Positions 7,393-16,288 of a stretch of DNA of 64,000 nucleotides are shown here, piece after piece. The stretch's first letter is position 1, and each line of letters begins with the position of its first letter. Where the stretch lies: assembly GCA_013001975.1 (NCBI GenBank), contig JABDKX010000162.1:24060-88059 (forward strand), in the 5' to 3' direction. A program made the position numbers and the translations under genes. Origin of the DNA: Saprospiraceae bacterium. GTDB taxonomy: Bacteria > Bacteroidota > Bacteroidia > Chitinophagales > Saprospiraceae. The notes under the pieces are model-generated. The model saw nothing but the letters and a program-made list of their open reading frames with translations. It was not told where the DNA came from and ran no database searches.

Positions 7393-8598
7393 TTATTTGT
7401 TCAAAAATGAATTAAAAGCTTCTATATTTTTTTCAGCCAACTTTTTAAATTCAAAATTATTAAGAATAAAATTCTTAGCTTTTTCTGAAACTTCAATTAA
7501 TTTATTTGGATCTTGTAATAAGGATTTTATTTGCTTTTCAAATTCTTCAAATGATTCAAAAATAAATCCTTCTACTCCATTTGAAATACTAATGCCTTCA
7601 AAGCCTTTTTTAGTTGATAATACAACTTTTCCCATTGCCATACTCTCTAAAATCTTAATTCTTATCCCACTTCCTGATAGTAATGGCACGACAATTATAT
7701 CCAGATTTTCTAAAAAGTTTTTTGCACTGCTCACTTCACCATGATACACCACATTCTTATATTGTATTTCTTTAAGACTTGGGTCTGGATTTCGACCAGC
7801 CAGATGAAATTCTAGATTCTCAAAAGTATCTGCTAATGGCTTCCAAATAGTATTAAAAAACCATTTTAATCCTTCAATATTTGGCTTCCAATCTAATGAG
7901 CCAATATATCCCAATTTGATACTTGGATTTAGCTTAGATAACGAGACTTCGTATTTGGCTATATCGATTCCTACAGGAGATAACAAGATGTCCCCGTGAT
8001 AACCAATGTCAATATATTTTGAATAATCGGTATGGCTAATTGGCAGAAGTAAATCGTATTTATCGAACTGATTTAGTTCATAATTATAAAGCCTTTTGCT
8101 ACACAGGTTGTAATACCATTTCAGAAGTGGATTCGTATTTGATTCAGAAAGATTTTTCCAAATTTCATATTCATGATTATGAGACCTCATCACAATTATG
8201 GGCTCAGATTTTGTTCTCAAAATATCAATATATGGCGCCATATATAGCGATTCCAATTGAATGACGTCAAACTTATTTTCGCTAAGTAATTTTATCAGTT
8301 TTTGTCGAAAGGCATCATCATCAAATCTTTCTATGTTGTATGAAGTCTTTTTAAACAGGTTAAAAAACGCTTTAACTGGACTGATACTATTATCTAGAAA
8401 TGAGGTGATAACATTTTTATAATGAGAAATACCTTCAGGAAATAAGGAGACATCCGCAAAATGCTTTTTCGTATTCATCGAAAGCAAAGTCACTTCACAA
8501 CCAAGTTCTGCGTAGCCACGACTGCTTGAAAGGACAGCAATTGACTCACCATCTTTAGGCGGATTTGGAAACTTTTTAACCAATTGCAGTATTTTCAT
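7393..8598 (-). CDS. family 4-type (GT-B) glycosyltransferase
   Basis: 401 residues, cytoplasmic or membrane-associated, no signal peptide. The N-terminal domain begins MKILQLVKKFPNPPKDG, and the C-terminal domain holds the sugar-nucleotide site: LGYIGSLDWKPNIEGL (about 230-245), FHLAGRNPD, VVPLLSGSGIRIKILESMAMGKVVL (EX7E-type region, ~306-330) and GFEGISISNGVEGFIF. This is the WsaF/GT4-like group common in polysaccharide or glycan synthesis. Acceptor and donor are unknown. It diverges from the lolD gene with 54 bases between starts. Confidence 0.88.
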   Translation of the reverse strand: MKILQLVKKFPNPPKDGESIAVLSSSRGYAELGCEVTLLSMNTKKHFADVSLFPEGISHYKNVITSFLDNSISPVKAFFNLFKKTSYNIERFDDDAFRQKLIKLLSENKFDVIQLESLYMAPYIDILRTKSEPIIVMRSHNHEYEIWKNLSESNTNPLLKWYYNLCSKRLYNYELNQFDKYDLLLPISHTDYSKYIDIGYHGDILLSPVGIDIAKYEVSLSKLNPSIKLGYIGSLDWKPNIEGLKWFFNTIWKPLADTFENLEFHLAGRNPDPSLKEIQYKNVVYHGEVSSAKNFLENLDIIVVPLLSGSGIRIKILESMAMGKVVLSTKKGFEGISISNGVEGFIFESFEEFEKQIKSLLQDPNKLIEVSEKAKNFILNNFEFKKLAEKNIEAFNSFLNK

Positions 8599-8652
8599 TT
8601 AATCTTTACTTCAAAGCGAATGTATTAAAATTAATTTTAATAGTTTAGTCCT

Positions 8653-9309
8653 ATGTTAATAGCAAAAAACATCCATAAGGCTTATAACGATTTAGAGGTC
8701 TTAAAAGGAGTCGATTTAAGCATTCCAGAAGCCTCAATTACAAGTATAGTTGGTAAATCTGGAACAGGAAAAAGTACATTATTACATATTTTAGGGTCTC
8801 TTGACCGACCAGATAATGGAAAAGTTGAAATTGATGGCATAGATATATATAAATTAAATGCTAAAAAACTTTCTAAATTCAGAAACGAGAAGATTGGTTT
8901 TATATTTCAATTTCACCATCTTATACCTGAATTTACCGCTCTTGAAAATGTAGCCATTCCAGCATTAATTAACAATACAGGCAAGAGAGAAGCTATGAAA
9001 ATGGCTAATGAACTTTTAGATTACTTAGGTCTATCTGATCGAATTTCTCATAAGCCAAACGAATTATCAGGTGGTGAACAACAACGCGTGGCTGTAGCAA
9101 GGGCATTGATTAATAAGCCGAAAATCATTTTTGCAGATGAGCCTACAGGTAATTTAGACACCCAAACTTCAATAGAATTGCATGATTTGATTGTCAGATT
9201 AAAAAATGAATTTGCTCATACTTTCGTCATTGTTACCCACAATTTAGATTTGGCAAAGATGAGTGACCGCAGCATAGAAATGAAAGATGGATTCATCTTA
9301 AAGCAATAA
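8653..9309 (+). CDS. lolD: LolD-type lipoprotein-releasing ABC transporter ATPase
   Basis: 218 residues with Walker A GKSGTGKST (about 34-42), a Q-loop in FIFQFHHLIPEF, the ABC signature LSGGEQQRVAVARAL (~136-150), Walker B IIFADEPTGNLDT and an H-loop in FVIVTHNLD. The FHHLIPEFTALENV sequence and the length match LolD, which powers release of lipoproteins from the inner membrane to LolA. No LolC/E permease lies beside it; the permease is usually encoded elsewhere in Bacteroidota. Other MacB-type ATPases are close relatives, so the exact partner is inferred. The following MFS gene starts 6 bases after the stop. Confidence 0.88.
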   Translation: MLIAKNIHKAYNDLEVLKGVDLSIPEASITSIVGKSGTGKSTLLHILGSLDRPDNGKVEIDGIDIYKLNAKKLSKFRNEKIGFIFQFHHLIPEFTALENVAIPALINNTGKREAMKMANELLDYLGLSDRISHKPNELSGGEQQRVAVARALINKPKIIFADEPTGNLDTQTSIELHDLIVRLKNEFAHTFVIVTHNLDLAKMSDRSIEMKDGFILKQ

Positions 9310-9315
9310 CCAACC

Positions 9316-10533
9316 TTGAATTTTAATTTAAAATATTTTCCACTTTTTCGATCTCTCATTTCGATGATGGCATGGCTGCCTATATTTTTCATGTACTTCA
9401 GTCAGGTCATTCCGCTTAATCAGGTATTAATTCTTGAAGCACTATATTATATCAGTGTTGTTGTTTTAGAGATTCCTTCAGGATATTTTTCCGATGTTAT
9501 TGGAAGAAGAACAACACTAATAATTTCATCTCTTAGCTTTACAATCTCTTACATCATTTTTGGTTTTATAGATCCAACGTTCATATCTCTACTTGTCGCG
9601 CAAATTTTTCTTGCCTGTGGAATGTCTTTTTTATCTGGTACTGACACCAGTTTTTACTACGAAACACTTAAAGAATTAAATCTAACAGATCAATATGTTA
9701 ATTATGCTGCGAAGGTTGAAAGTCAAAAACAAATTGCGAGTGCTGTAGCTGTTTTGTCTGGAGGATTGGCTGGATATTTTCATTTAAATTGGGCCTATAT
9801 TTTATCTTTCATATTTGTAATACCTACACTTTTTCTCACTTTTAAATTTAAAGAACCTTTAGCTTCAGATAAAGCGAACCAAAAGCTTCAATTTTTCAGT
9901 CAAATAAAAGCTTTAGGAAATGAGCTCAAACAGCGGGAATTAAGATGGTTATTAATGTTTTCATTATTTCTATTCATTCTAGCGCATATACCTTATGAAT
10001 TTTACCAGCCATATTTACAATTATTGGAAACGAATGACTTGAGTTTTGGATTTAATGCTGCCATATTTTCAGGAATTATATTTGCGATTACAAGATTGAT
10101 TGGAGGCTATGCTGCACACAAAAGTCCAGCTTGGTTAAATCGATATGGTCTTAAAAAATTGTGCTTTATTGCGTTAGGTTTACAACTGATCATTATAAGT
10201 TTAATGGGATTTATACTTCATATTGGCATTGTACTTATTGTGCTGTTACGAAGTTTTTCAATGTCTTTAGTTGCTGCTCCTATAAATGCTGAAATAGCCC
10301 CTAGAGTAAAAGAAAGTAACAGAGCAAGTTATTTTTCTTTCCAGAGCCTACTTTCCAGGCTTTCCTATTCATTAACTTTAGTATTTCTCTCATTTATAGC
10401 AGGATCAAACACCAATAATTGGTCAAGCCTATCTACTATACTCATTGTGACTTCGATAATAGGAGTTTTGTTTTTTGTCCCATTGATCATGATCAAAGCA
10501 GGAAACTTGTTTAATACTAATTCCAGGTTTTAA
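9316..10533 (+). CDS. MFS transporter
   Basis: 405 residues from a TTG start immediately after lolD; the first in-frame ATGs (Met17/18) would cut into the first membrane helix, so TTG is preferred. About 12 hydrophobic helices are visible. The loop 2-3 motif GYFSDVIGRRTTL is the classic MFS motif A. Substrate is unknown; the sequence resembles drug or small-molecule efflux MFS proteins. The 3' end overlaps the end of the convergent cryptochrome gene by 17 bases. Cotranscription with lolD is likely from spacing but functional linkage is not evident. Confidence 0.88.
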   Translation: MNFNLKYFPLFRSLISMMAWLPIFFMYFSQVIPLNQVLILEALYYISVVVLEIPSGYFSDVIGRRTTLIISSLSFTISYIIFGFIDPTFISLLVAQIFLACGMSFLSGTDTSFYYETLKELNLTDQYVNYAAKVESQKQIASAVAVLSGGLAGYFHLNWAYILSFIFVIPTLFLTFKFKEPLASDKANQKLQFFSQIKALGNELKQRELRWLLMFSLFLFILAHIPYEFYQPYLQLLETNDLSFGFNAAIFSGIIFAITRLIGGYAAHKSPAWLNRYGLKKLCFIALGLQLIIISLMGFILHIGIVLIVLLRSFSMSLVAAPINAEIAPRVKESNRASYFSFQSLLSRLSYSLTLVFLSFIAGSNTNNWSSLSTILIVTSIIGVLFFVPLIMIKAGNLFNTNSRF

Positions 10534-11917
10534 TGTGAATGCAAGGTTGGATATAATTATGTTCTAAAACCAATTTTTTATCTTCATCCAGATATGGATT
10601 AAAAATCAACTCTAGAGGCGCTTCAGCCAATTCAGGAATCCAATGTCTAATGTATTTCGCTTCAGGGTCATAACGTTGTGCTTGAGTCGCAATATTAAAG
10701 TACCTGTTTTCACGTGGATCATTACCTATGCCAGCGAGATAATTCCAATTGCCATAATTACTACATGGATCATAATCCAAAAGTAAACTTTCAAAATGAT
10801 CAGCACCTAATTGCCAGTTTATTTTTAAATCCTTAATTAGAAAAGACGCTACATTTTGTCTTCCTCTATTTGACATAAATCCGGTTGCTTTTAACTCACG
10901 CATATTCGCATCTATAAATGGTATTCCGGTATTTCCATTTTTCCACTTTTCCAATAACTCAGACTTATCATAACTTTTTAATTCTTTACCTCCTTTAAGT
11001 CCATTCTTTTTAAAGATGGCATTTCCATGCTTTTTAGCCATAAAGCGAAAGAAATCTCTCCACAGTAATTCAAAAATCAACCAATAAGTGGATTTATTCT
11101 TTACACGCTCATTTTCGTATTTCTTTACTTCATTAAATATCTTTTTAGGAGATAGGCATCCAGCAGATAAGTAGGCTGAAAACTTACTTGAAAAATCCCT
11201 GCCAAGCAGCTGATTCCTCGTTTCCTTATAAGTAGCGATTAGATCCGTTTCCCATAGATAATAATTCAAAGATTTTAGTGCCTCTGTTTCACCACCTCTA
11301 TAAACTGGAATATAATCTACATCAAATCCAAAATCTTTCAATGATGGAATATCACCATATTCAACTTCTGAAACTGAATGTGGAATTTTTTCAGTTGGGG
11401 GATCAAATGGTTCCCTAATAGGTACATATTTCTCGACTTCTTTTCTAAAATTAGAGAATATGTCAGGACAATGAGAAATTGGAAATGGCAAATCTGCAGT
11501 ATAGTATAACATCTTTCCTCTGTAATACCGCATCTCCTGTCCTATAAGCCAGAGATTTTTTTCTAGTTCATCCTGAACGTCTAATTCCTCTTGTGTTCTT
11601 TCACGGTTGCAATAGACATAACTGGTTTTTAATTGACTAGCTATTTCAGGAATGATCTCTTCTGGTTTACCGATACGAACATAAAGGTTGCTAGACAAAT
11701 TTTTAAACTTTTCTCTTAGGTCTTTTACACTATCAATAATAAATTGACATCTCTGATAAGATGTTTTTCTAGATCCGAACCTACTTTTCCCTAAGAATAT
11801 CCGCTCATCAAAAATAAAGATTGGTATAATCTCGTCATTATGGCCCAATGCATCAACCAAAGCTTCATTATCATGAAGTCTCAAATCATTGCGAAACCAT
11901 ATTATTGACTTTTTCAT
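10517..11917 (-). CDS. DASH-type cryptochrome/photolyase
   Basis: About 466 residues. I start at the ATG at 11917 (MKKSIIWFRNDLRLHDNEAL), the standard photolyase N-terminus; the open frame runs further upstream but that part does not fit the family. The N-terminal alpha/beta photolyase domain (about 1-135) binds an antenna cofactor and the C-terminal helical domain binds FAD. The diagnostic DASH motifs are GNWNYLAGIGNDPRENRYFN and AQRYDPEAKYIRHWIPEL. DASH enzymes repair cyclobutane pyrimidine dimers mainly in single-stranded DNA using blue light, and some act as photosensors. It shares 17 bases of 3' overlap with the MFS gene. Confidence 0.92.
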   Translation of the reverse strand: MKKSIIWFRNDLRLHDNEALVDALGHNDEIIPIFIFDERIFLGKSRFGSRKTSYQRCQFIIDSVKDLREKFKNLSSNLYVRIGKPEEIIPEIASQLKTSYVYCNRERTQEELDVQDELEKNLWLIGQEMRYYRGKMLYYTADLPFPISHCPDIFSNFRKEVEKYVPIREPFDPPTEKIPHSVSEVEYGDIPSLKDFGFDVDYIPVYRGGETEALKSLNYYLWETDLIATYKETRNQLLGRDFSSKFSAYLSAGCLSPKKIFNEVKKYENERVKNKSTYWLIFELLWRDFFRFMAKKHGNAIFKKNGLKGGKELKSYDKSELLEKWKNGNTGIPFIDANMRELKATGFMSNRGRQNVASFLIKDLKINWQLGADHFESLLLDYDPCSNYGNWNYLAGIGNDPRENRYFNIATQAQRYDPEAKYIRHWIPELAEAPLELIFNPYLDEDKKLVLEHNYIQPCIHIKTWN

Positions 11918-12020
11918 ATTTAGAAACGAAATAAATAATAAAGCATTACTTATGATAGTTTTTTGCTTGTAAATTTGAAACAAAATTTAATCTAGAAAGT
12001 TTTAAATATAACAACTTGTT

Positions 12021-12437
12021 ATGCAAATAAATATTAAAAATACAGCATTACTATTCTTTATAATGTTATTGGGTATTCTTTGCAAACCTGATTTAAGCAA
12101 TCCGAAAGTTGAAGCACTTTACACTGAGGTGATTGCAATTCATGATGAGGTAATGCCCAAAATGAGTACCATCCACAAGCTCAAAAAGAAACTGAAAAAA
12201 ATTGAAAACGGAGTCGTAACTAAAGTTTTGATTGATAACTTAGATAAAGCTGACGAAGGCATGATGCAATGGATGGAGGACTTTGCTGTTTTTAAAAAAA
12301 TGGATGATAAATCAGATGAAGAAAAAATAAAATTCCTTGAAGAAGAAAAGGAAAAGATTACCAAGGTAAGTGTCAATATGAAATCATCAATATCGATAGC
12401 TGAAGCTTATTTAAATAACCAACAAGATTCAAAATGA
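12021..12437 (+). CDS. small helical exported protein next to SCO/cytochrome c genes
   Basis: 138 residues with an N-terminal hydrophobic stretch (NTALLFFIMLLGILC) that acts as a signal or anchor; the Cys follows GIL rather than a standard lipobox, so lipidation is uncertain. The remainder is a charged helical bundle: EVIAIHDEVMPKMSTIHKLK, a basic KKLKKIENG turn and an acidic second half. The EVxxIHDEVMPKM pattern recurs in Bacteroidota proteins of unknown function. Its ATGA overlap with the SCO gene suggests a joint role in respiratory copper handling, but this is inference. Confidence 0.7.
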   Translation: MQINIKNTALLFFIMLLGILCKPDLSNPKVEALYTEVIAIHDEVMPKMSTIHKLKKKLKKIENGVVTKVLIDNLDKADEGMMQWMEDFAVFKKMDDKSDEEKIKFLEEEKEKITKVSVNMKSSISIAEAYLNNQQDSK

Positions 12438-13048
12438 AATTAAGCACTTTTACTTCATTAATATGCGCGCTTATATATCTAATCTCCTGTTCTGTTGATC
12501 AACAGAAATTACCTATTCTAGGGAGAATGAATATTGAAGGCACAGATACAATTCTACATAAAATTCCGAAATTCAATTTCATAAACCAAGACTCAAATTA
12601 CGTTACCAATCAAGATTTAGAGCCATACATTTATGTTTCAGATTTCTTCTTCATTTCTTGTCCTTCAATTTGTCCACTAGTGAAAAAACAAATGTTGAGG
12701 GTTTATGAAAAGTATAAGGACAATCCAAAAATTAAAATGGTGAGCCACACCATCGATCCTAAACGAGACACACCAAAGAAATTATCTAAATATGCTGAAA
12801 AATTAAAAATTGATACAGACAAATGGATGTTTTTAACTGGAGACAAGGGTGAAATATTGGATATTGCAGATGACTATTTTGTAGCCGCTTTTGAAGATGC
12901 AGATGCACCTGGTGGATTTGATCATTCTGGAAAAATAATATTGACTGATACCAAAGGTCACATCAGAGCATTCGCTGAAGGCACAGATTCTGATGACGTT
13001 ACTGATTTTTTAAAAGACATCGATTTGTTATTGAAGGAATATGAATAA
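12434..13048 (+). CDS. SCO1/SenC family copper chaperone lipoprotein
   Basis: 204 residues. A lipoprotein signal ends at LIYLISC (Cys19). The thioredoxin-like domain has the copper/redox motif SCPSICP (CxxxC, about residues 75-79) and the conserved distal His in GGFDHSGKI, so all three copper ligands are present. SCO proteins deliver copper to, or reduce, the CuA site of cytochrome c oxidase. It overlaps its upstream gene by 4 bases and the downstream cytochrome c gene by 8, so the operon supports a role in respiratory chain maturation in the periplasm. Confidence 0.92.
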   Translation: MKLSTFTSLICALIYLISCSVDQQKLPILGRMNIEGTDTILHKIPKFNFINQDSNYVTNQDLEPYIYVSDFFFISCPSICPLVKKQMLRVYEKYKDNPKIKMVSHTIDPKRDTPKKLSKYAEKLKIDTDKWMFLTGDKGEILDIADDYFVAAFEDADAPGGFDHSGKIILTDTKGHIRAFAEGTDSDDVTDFLKDIDLLLKEYE

Positions 13049-13415
13049 GATCCTTTCATTTATAATAGTATTGAGCCTTTTGAATTCCTGTAATTATGTC
13101 AATTATCAACAAGGACAAGATCTATATAAAACAAATTGTGCCACCTGTCATATGCCTGATGGATCTGGTGTAAATGAGCTTTACCCTTCACTTAATAACC
13201 TTGACCAAAACTCATTTAACTTGTCAGAAATGCCATGTATTATTAGAAATGGTTTAGGTAACGAATTAAGCTTGATTCAAATGTCTGGCTTAGAGCATTT
13301 ATCAGAAGTTGAAATAAACAACATTGTTAATTATGTTTTAAATGACATGAACAATCTATCTTTGGAATTTACTATTCAACAAACTGAGGAAACATTAAAG
13401 GACTGCAGTGAATGA
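13041..13415 (+). CDS. class I cytochrome c lipoprotein
   Basis: 124 residues with a lipoprotein signal (LSLLNSC, Cys17) and one heme-attachment site CATCH at residues 33-37, followed by MPDGSGVNELYPSL, a typical mono-heme cytochrome c fold; a later Met in QMSGLEHLSEVEI is a good axial ligand candidate. It would carry electrons in the periplasm, tethered by lipid. It overlaps the SCO gene by 8 bases and the SRPBCC gene by 4 (ATGA). The partner oxidase is not in this window. Confidence 0.9.
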   Translation: MNKILSFIIVLSLLNSCNYVNYQQGQDLYKTNCATCHMPDGSGVNELYPSLNNLDQNSFNLSEMPCIIRNGLGNELSLIQMSGLEHLSEVEINNIVNYVLNDMNNLSLEFTIQQTEETLKDCSE

Positions 13416-13858
13416 AAAGATCGATAACATCACAAGTAAGAATACGACGATCACCAAAAGATATTATTGATGCGTTAGTCAATTTAGATAAACTAAAAGA
13501 ATGGTGGGGAGTAGATTCTGGATTAATTCAAAAAAAAGATGGTGGATTATATACTTTAACTTGGATGCGAAATGAAGACGGCATTAAATTCATATCTTCA
13601 GGACAAATTAATTTATACAATTTCAGATCTCACCTATATTTAGAAAAGGTCGTTTATTTAAACTATCAAAAACCGATATTAGGTCCTTTTACGATAAAGT
13701 ATGATGTTACAGAAAAAGACACCTATTCTCTTTTAACAGTAGTCCAAGGAGGATTTGAAAAAGGAGGTGTTTGGGATTGGTATTTTGACGCGACATCTGA
13801 AGGATGGGGCCAAGCTTTAAGTATGTTGAAAATGTATCTAGAAAAAGAAATAAATTAG
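13412..13858 (+). CDS. SRPBCC (START-like) domain protein
   Basis: 148 residues covering one helix-grip domain: N-terminal VRIRRSPKDIIDALVNLDKLKEWWG, central beta strands, and the C-terminal helix ATSEGWGQALSMLKMYLEKEI, as in the AHSA1/polyketide cyclase-like group. Such domains bind hydrophobic ligands. No signal peptide, so cytoplasmic, unlike the three exported proteins encoded before it. The ATGA overlap puts it last in the SCO/cytochrome operon. It converges with gldG, overlapping that stop by 4 bases. Ligand and role are unknown. Confidence 0.82.
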   Translation: MKRSITSQVRIRRSPKDIIDALVNLDKLKEWWGVDSGLIQKKDGGLYTLTWMRNEDGIKFISSGQINLYNFRSHLYLEKVVYLNYQKPILGPFTIKYDVTEKDTYSLLTVVQGGFEKGGVWDWYFDATSEGWGQALSMLKMYLEKEIN

Positions 13859-15552
13859 GCAGCAAATTTCTTTTTCCTAATATAGTTGAATGCTAATCCA
13901 CCGAGCACCACAATCATTAATGGAAGTATGATATTGATCAATTGCCACTTTAGCTTATTCTCTCGAATTTCAACATTATCCAGTAATCTCACTTTTAAGT
14001 TTTTACTTCTTGAATCAACTAAACCATAATCATCTATTAGGTAGTCAATCGCGTTAATTATAAAATCTTGGTTTCCTTCATATACATAGCCTTCCCATTT
14101 ATTAAATCCTAGCGGACTGATCCTGTTTGATTTGGCATCATATAAGTTTTTAATAATGTCAGAATCTGTAACAAATATCTGTGATGTTGGTTTGCTTTTT
14201 TCGACAAACGATGCATCAATATTTTTGAGCGTTTCGGACATTGCAGAAGAAACTCTGTTCTTAAAAAACGATTCAAATTCACCTTCAACTATAACAGCTG
14301 TCGGAAGGTATGATTTATTATAGGCTTCTATCTTTTGTTCGATTCGCATTATTTCAAACGAGATATTAATTGAAGGATAAACCTGATATCGGCTGTATCT
14401 TGAACTTGTCAAGAGTGGTGTACTCATTAAATTGCCTCTTGTATCTAAAAGCTCAATAGTAGAGGGAAAAGTCGACGCTACCCTATCGATGTTTTTGACT
14501 ATTGGGTTTTCAGGATTGGGCACTAATAAAGGATGATAGACCCAAGAAAAAAGTTGTTGTTGAGGTTTGCCTCCAGAATAACCATAAACTTGAGGTAGTT
14601 TGGTATTTTCTAAATCCAAAACCACATTCTTATTTAATCTGACACCATATTTAAAAAACAGGTCGTCTAAACCATGGTTAATCGGTTTGGGCAAATAATT
14701 TTTGTTTACAGAAATACTGTCAAGGTCGATATAAAATTGATCTATAAACCAAATTACTTTACCGCCATTCATGATGTACTGATCTATTATAAATCTATTG
14801 CGTAAACTAATTTCTTGTGTAGGTCGGGCAACTATCAAAACATCAACATTTTGACTTATTTGAAAAGTGCTGTCAAGATTAATTCGGTTGGTTGCCATTG
14901 TTTTAGAAAGCATTGTTTCTAACATAGCTGTTTGCTCCTCAATAAGTTCACCATTACCCTTTGTGAAAACGATATTAGGAACTCTTTTTGAAATCAGCTT
15001 TTGAATATTACTCGCAAACTTATATTCTAATAAAACAACAGATCTGTTAATTGCCATCGTTTCATCTTCGCCTCTTTGAATACCTTCTAATAGATTGACA
15101 GGAATCCTTCTGTTTCCCAGGTTGATAATGGCATAAGGATAGATTAACTTTTCTACTCTTTGATCTTTTTCCTGAATGAAAATGGTACGAGGAATAATAC
15201 CATCTTTTCTAAGGTTTTCTTTTACTGAATTTGCTTCTTTTACAGTGCCATCAGAAGGATTAGAAATAATAAAATCAATATTTGAATTGATAGATTTAAA
15301 TTGTTTGAGTAATTCTAAAACGCGATTTTGCAACATAACAAATTGCGCGTCTAAATCACCAGACAGTAAAACTTCAATCAGAACTTTTTCATCAACATCT
15401 TCTAAAAGTTGTTCGGTTGATTCTTCAAGTGTAAATATTTTATCTTCTGTAAGGTCAGCGTAAATATTAAATTTACCACTCAGCAAGTTGATAACTAATA
15501 AAATAGCCAACACGACGAGTACCTGGATAATATTTTGAAAATTCATTTTCAT
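13855..15552 (-). CDS. gldG: gliding-motility ABC transporter substrate-binding-like subunit GldG
   Basis: 565 residues: an N-terminal membrane helix (about 8-25), a large periplasmic region with the ABC_transp_aux fold (PTQEISLRNRFIIDQYIMNGG, VIWFIDQFYIDL), and a C-terminal helix (LINIILPLMIVVLGGLAF) with a short basic tail. GldG works with GldA and GldF in an ABC complex needed for gliding in Flavobacterium. The start is one base after gldF, and it is the last gene of the seven-gene unit. The length fits the family. Whether this organism glides cannot be judged from this window. Confidence 0.93.
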   Translation of the reverse strand: MKMNFQNIIQVLVVLAILLVINLLSGKFNIYADLTEDKIFTLEESTEQLLEDVDEKVLIEVLLSGDLDAQFVMLQNRVLELLKQFKSINSNIDFIISNPSDGTVKEANSVKENLRKDGIIPRTIFIQEKDQRVEKLIYPYAIINLGNRRIPVNLLEGIQRGEDETMAINRSVVLLEYKFASNIQKLISKRVPNIVFTKGNGELIEEQTAMLETMLSKTMATNRINLDSTFQISQNVDVLIVARPTQEISLRNRFIIDQYIMNGGKVIWFIDQFYIDLDSISVNKNYLPKPINHGLDDLFFKYGVRLNKNVVLDLENTKLPQVYGYSGGKPQQQLFSWVYHPLLVPNPENPIVKNIDRVASTFPSTIELLDTRGNLMSTPLLTSSRYSRYQVYPSINISFEIMRIEQKIEAYNKSYLPTAVIVEGEFESFFKNRVSSAMSETLKNIDASFVEKSKPTSQIFVTDSDIIKNLYDAKSNRISPLGFNKWEGYVYEGNQDFIINAIDYLIDDYGLVDSRSKNLKVRLLDNVEIRENKLKWQLINIILPLMIVVLGGLAFNYIRKKKFAA

Positions 15553-16287
15553 TTAAACTTTATTTCTTCTTCCAAGTGACAATGAGGTGAGATAAAGAAA
15601 AAATATAATCAAAGAGAAAAAATAGATAACATCTTTTGAGTCGATTCTTCCTTTACTGATATTATCATAATGAAAAGCTATGCCTAAACTTTTAATGATG
15701 CTGTCAGTCTTTCCATAAAATGCAGACAGATTACTGATAAAGTCAAATGCCCAAAAGAAGCAAAAACATAAAAAGGTCGAAACAATGAAGGAAACAATTT
15801 GATTAGAAGTTAAACTTGAAACAAAAATGCCAATAGAAACAAATACAGCACCTAATAAAAACAATCCAATATACGATCCGATGACGCCTCCATTATCTAT
15901 ATTGCCAATTGGCGAACCTAATTGGTAAACGCTATAATAGTAAATTAAGGTTGGTAACAAGGCAAACAAAACCAATGTCACAGAAGCTAAGTACTTGCCT
16001 AGGATTATTTCAATATCAGTAATTGGTTTTGTCATCAAAAATTCAAGCGTTTGTTTTTGTTTTTCTTCTGCAAAACTTTGCATTGTAATTGCAGGAATTA
16101 AAAACATAAACACAATTGGTCCAATGGAAAACAATTGGCCTAAACTGGCATAGTTGTAACTTAAAATGCTGGTCTCAGAAAAAACCCACATAAACAAACT
16201 TGTGAGCAGCAAAAATATAATCAGGACAAAGTAACCTGTCAGATTACTAAAAAAGCTAGATATTTCTTTGAGATAGATGCTTTTCAA
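15553..16287 (-). CDS. gldF: gliding-motility ABC transporter permease GldF
   Basis: 244 residues with six hydrophobic helices, starting MKSIYLKEISSFFSNLTGYFVL. The cytoplasmic loop EEKQKQTLEFLMTKPITDIEIILGKY is the signature of GldF/ABC-2 type permeases such as NosY. It forms the membrane channel of the GldAFG complex. It starts one base after gldA stops and abuts gldG, so the three subunits are co-made. Confidence 0.93.
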   Translation of the reverse strand: MKSIYLKEISSFFSNLTGYFVLIIFLLLTSLFMWVFSETSILSYNYASLGQLFSIGPIVFMFLIPAITMQSFAEEKQKQTLEFLMTKPITDIEIILGKYLASVTLVLFALLPTLIYYYSVYQLGSPIGNIDNGGVIGSYIGLFLLGAVFVSIGIFVSSLTSNQIVSFIVSTFLCFCFFWAFDFISNLSAFYGKTDSIIKSLGIAFHYDNISKGRIDSKDVIYFFSLIIFFLYLTSLSLGRRNKV

Positions 16288-16288
16288 A

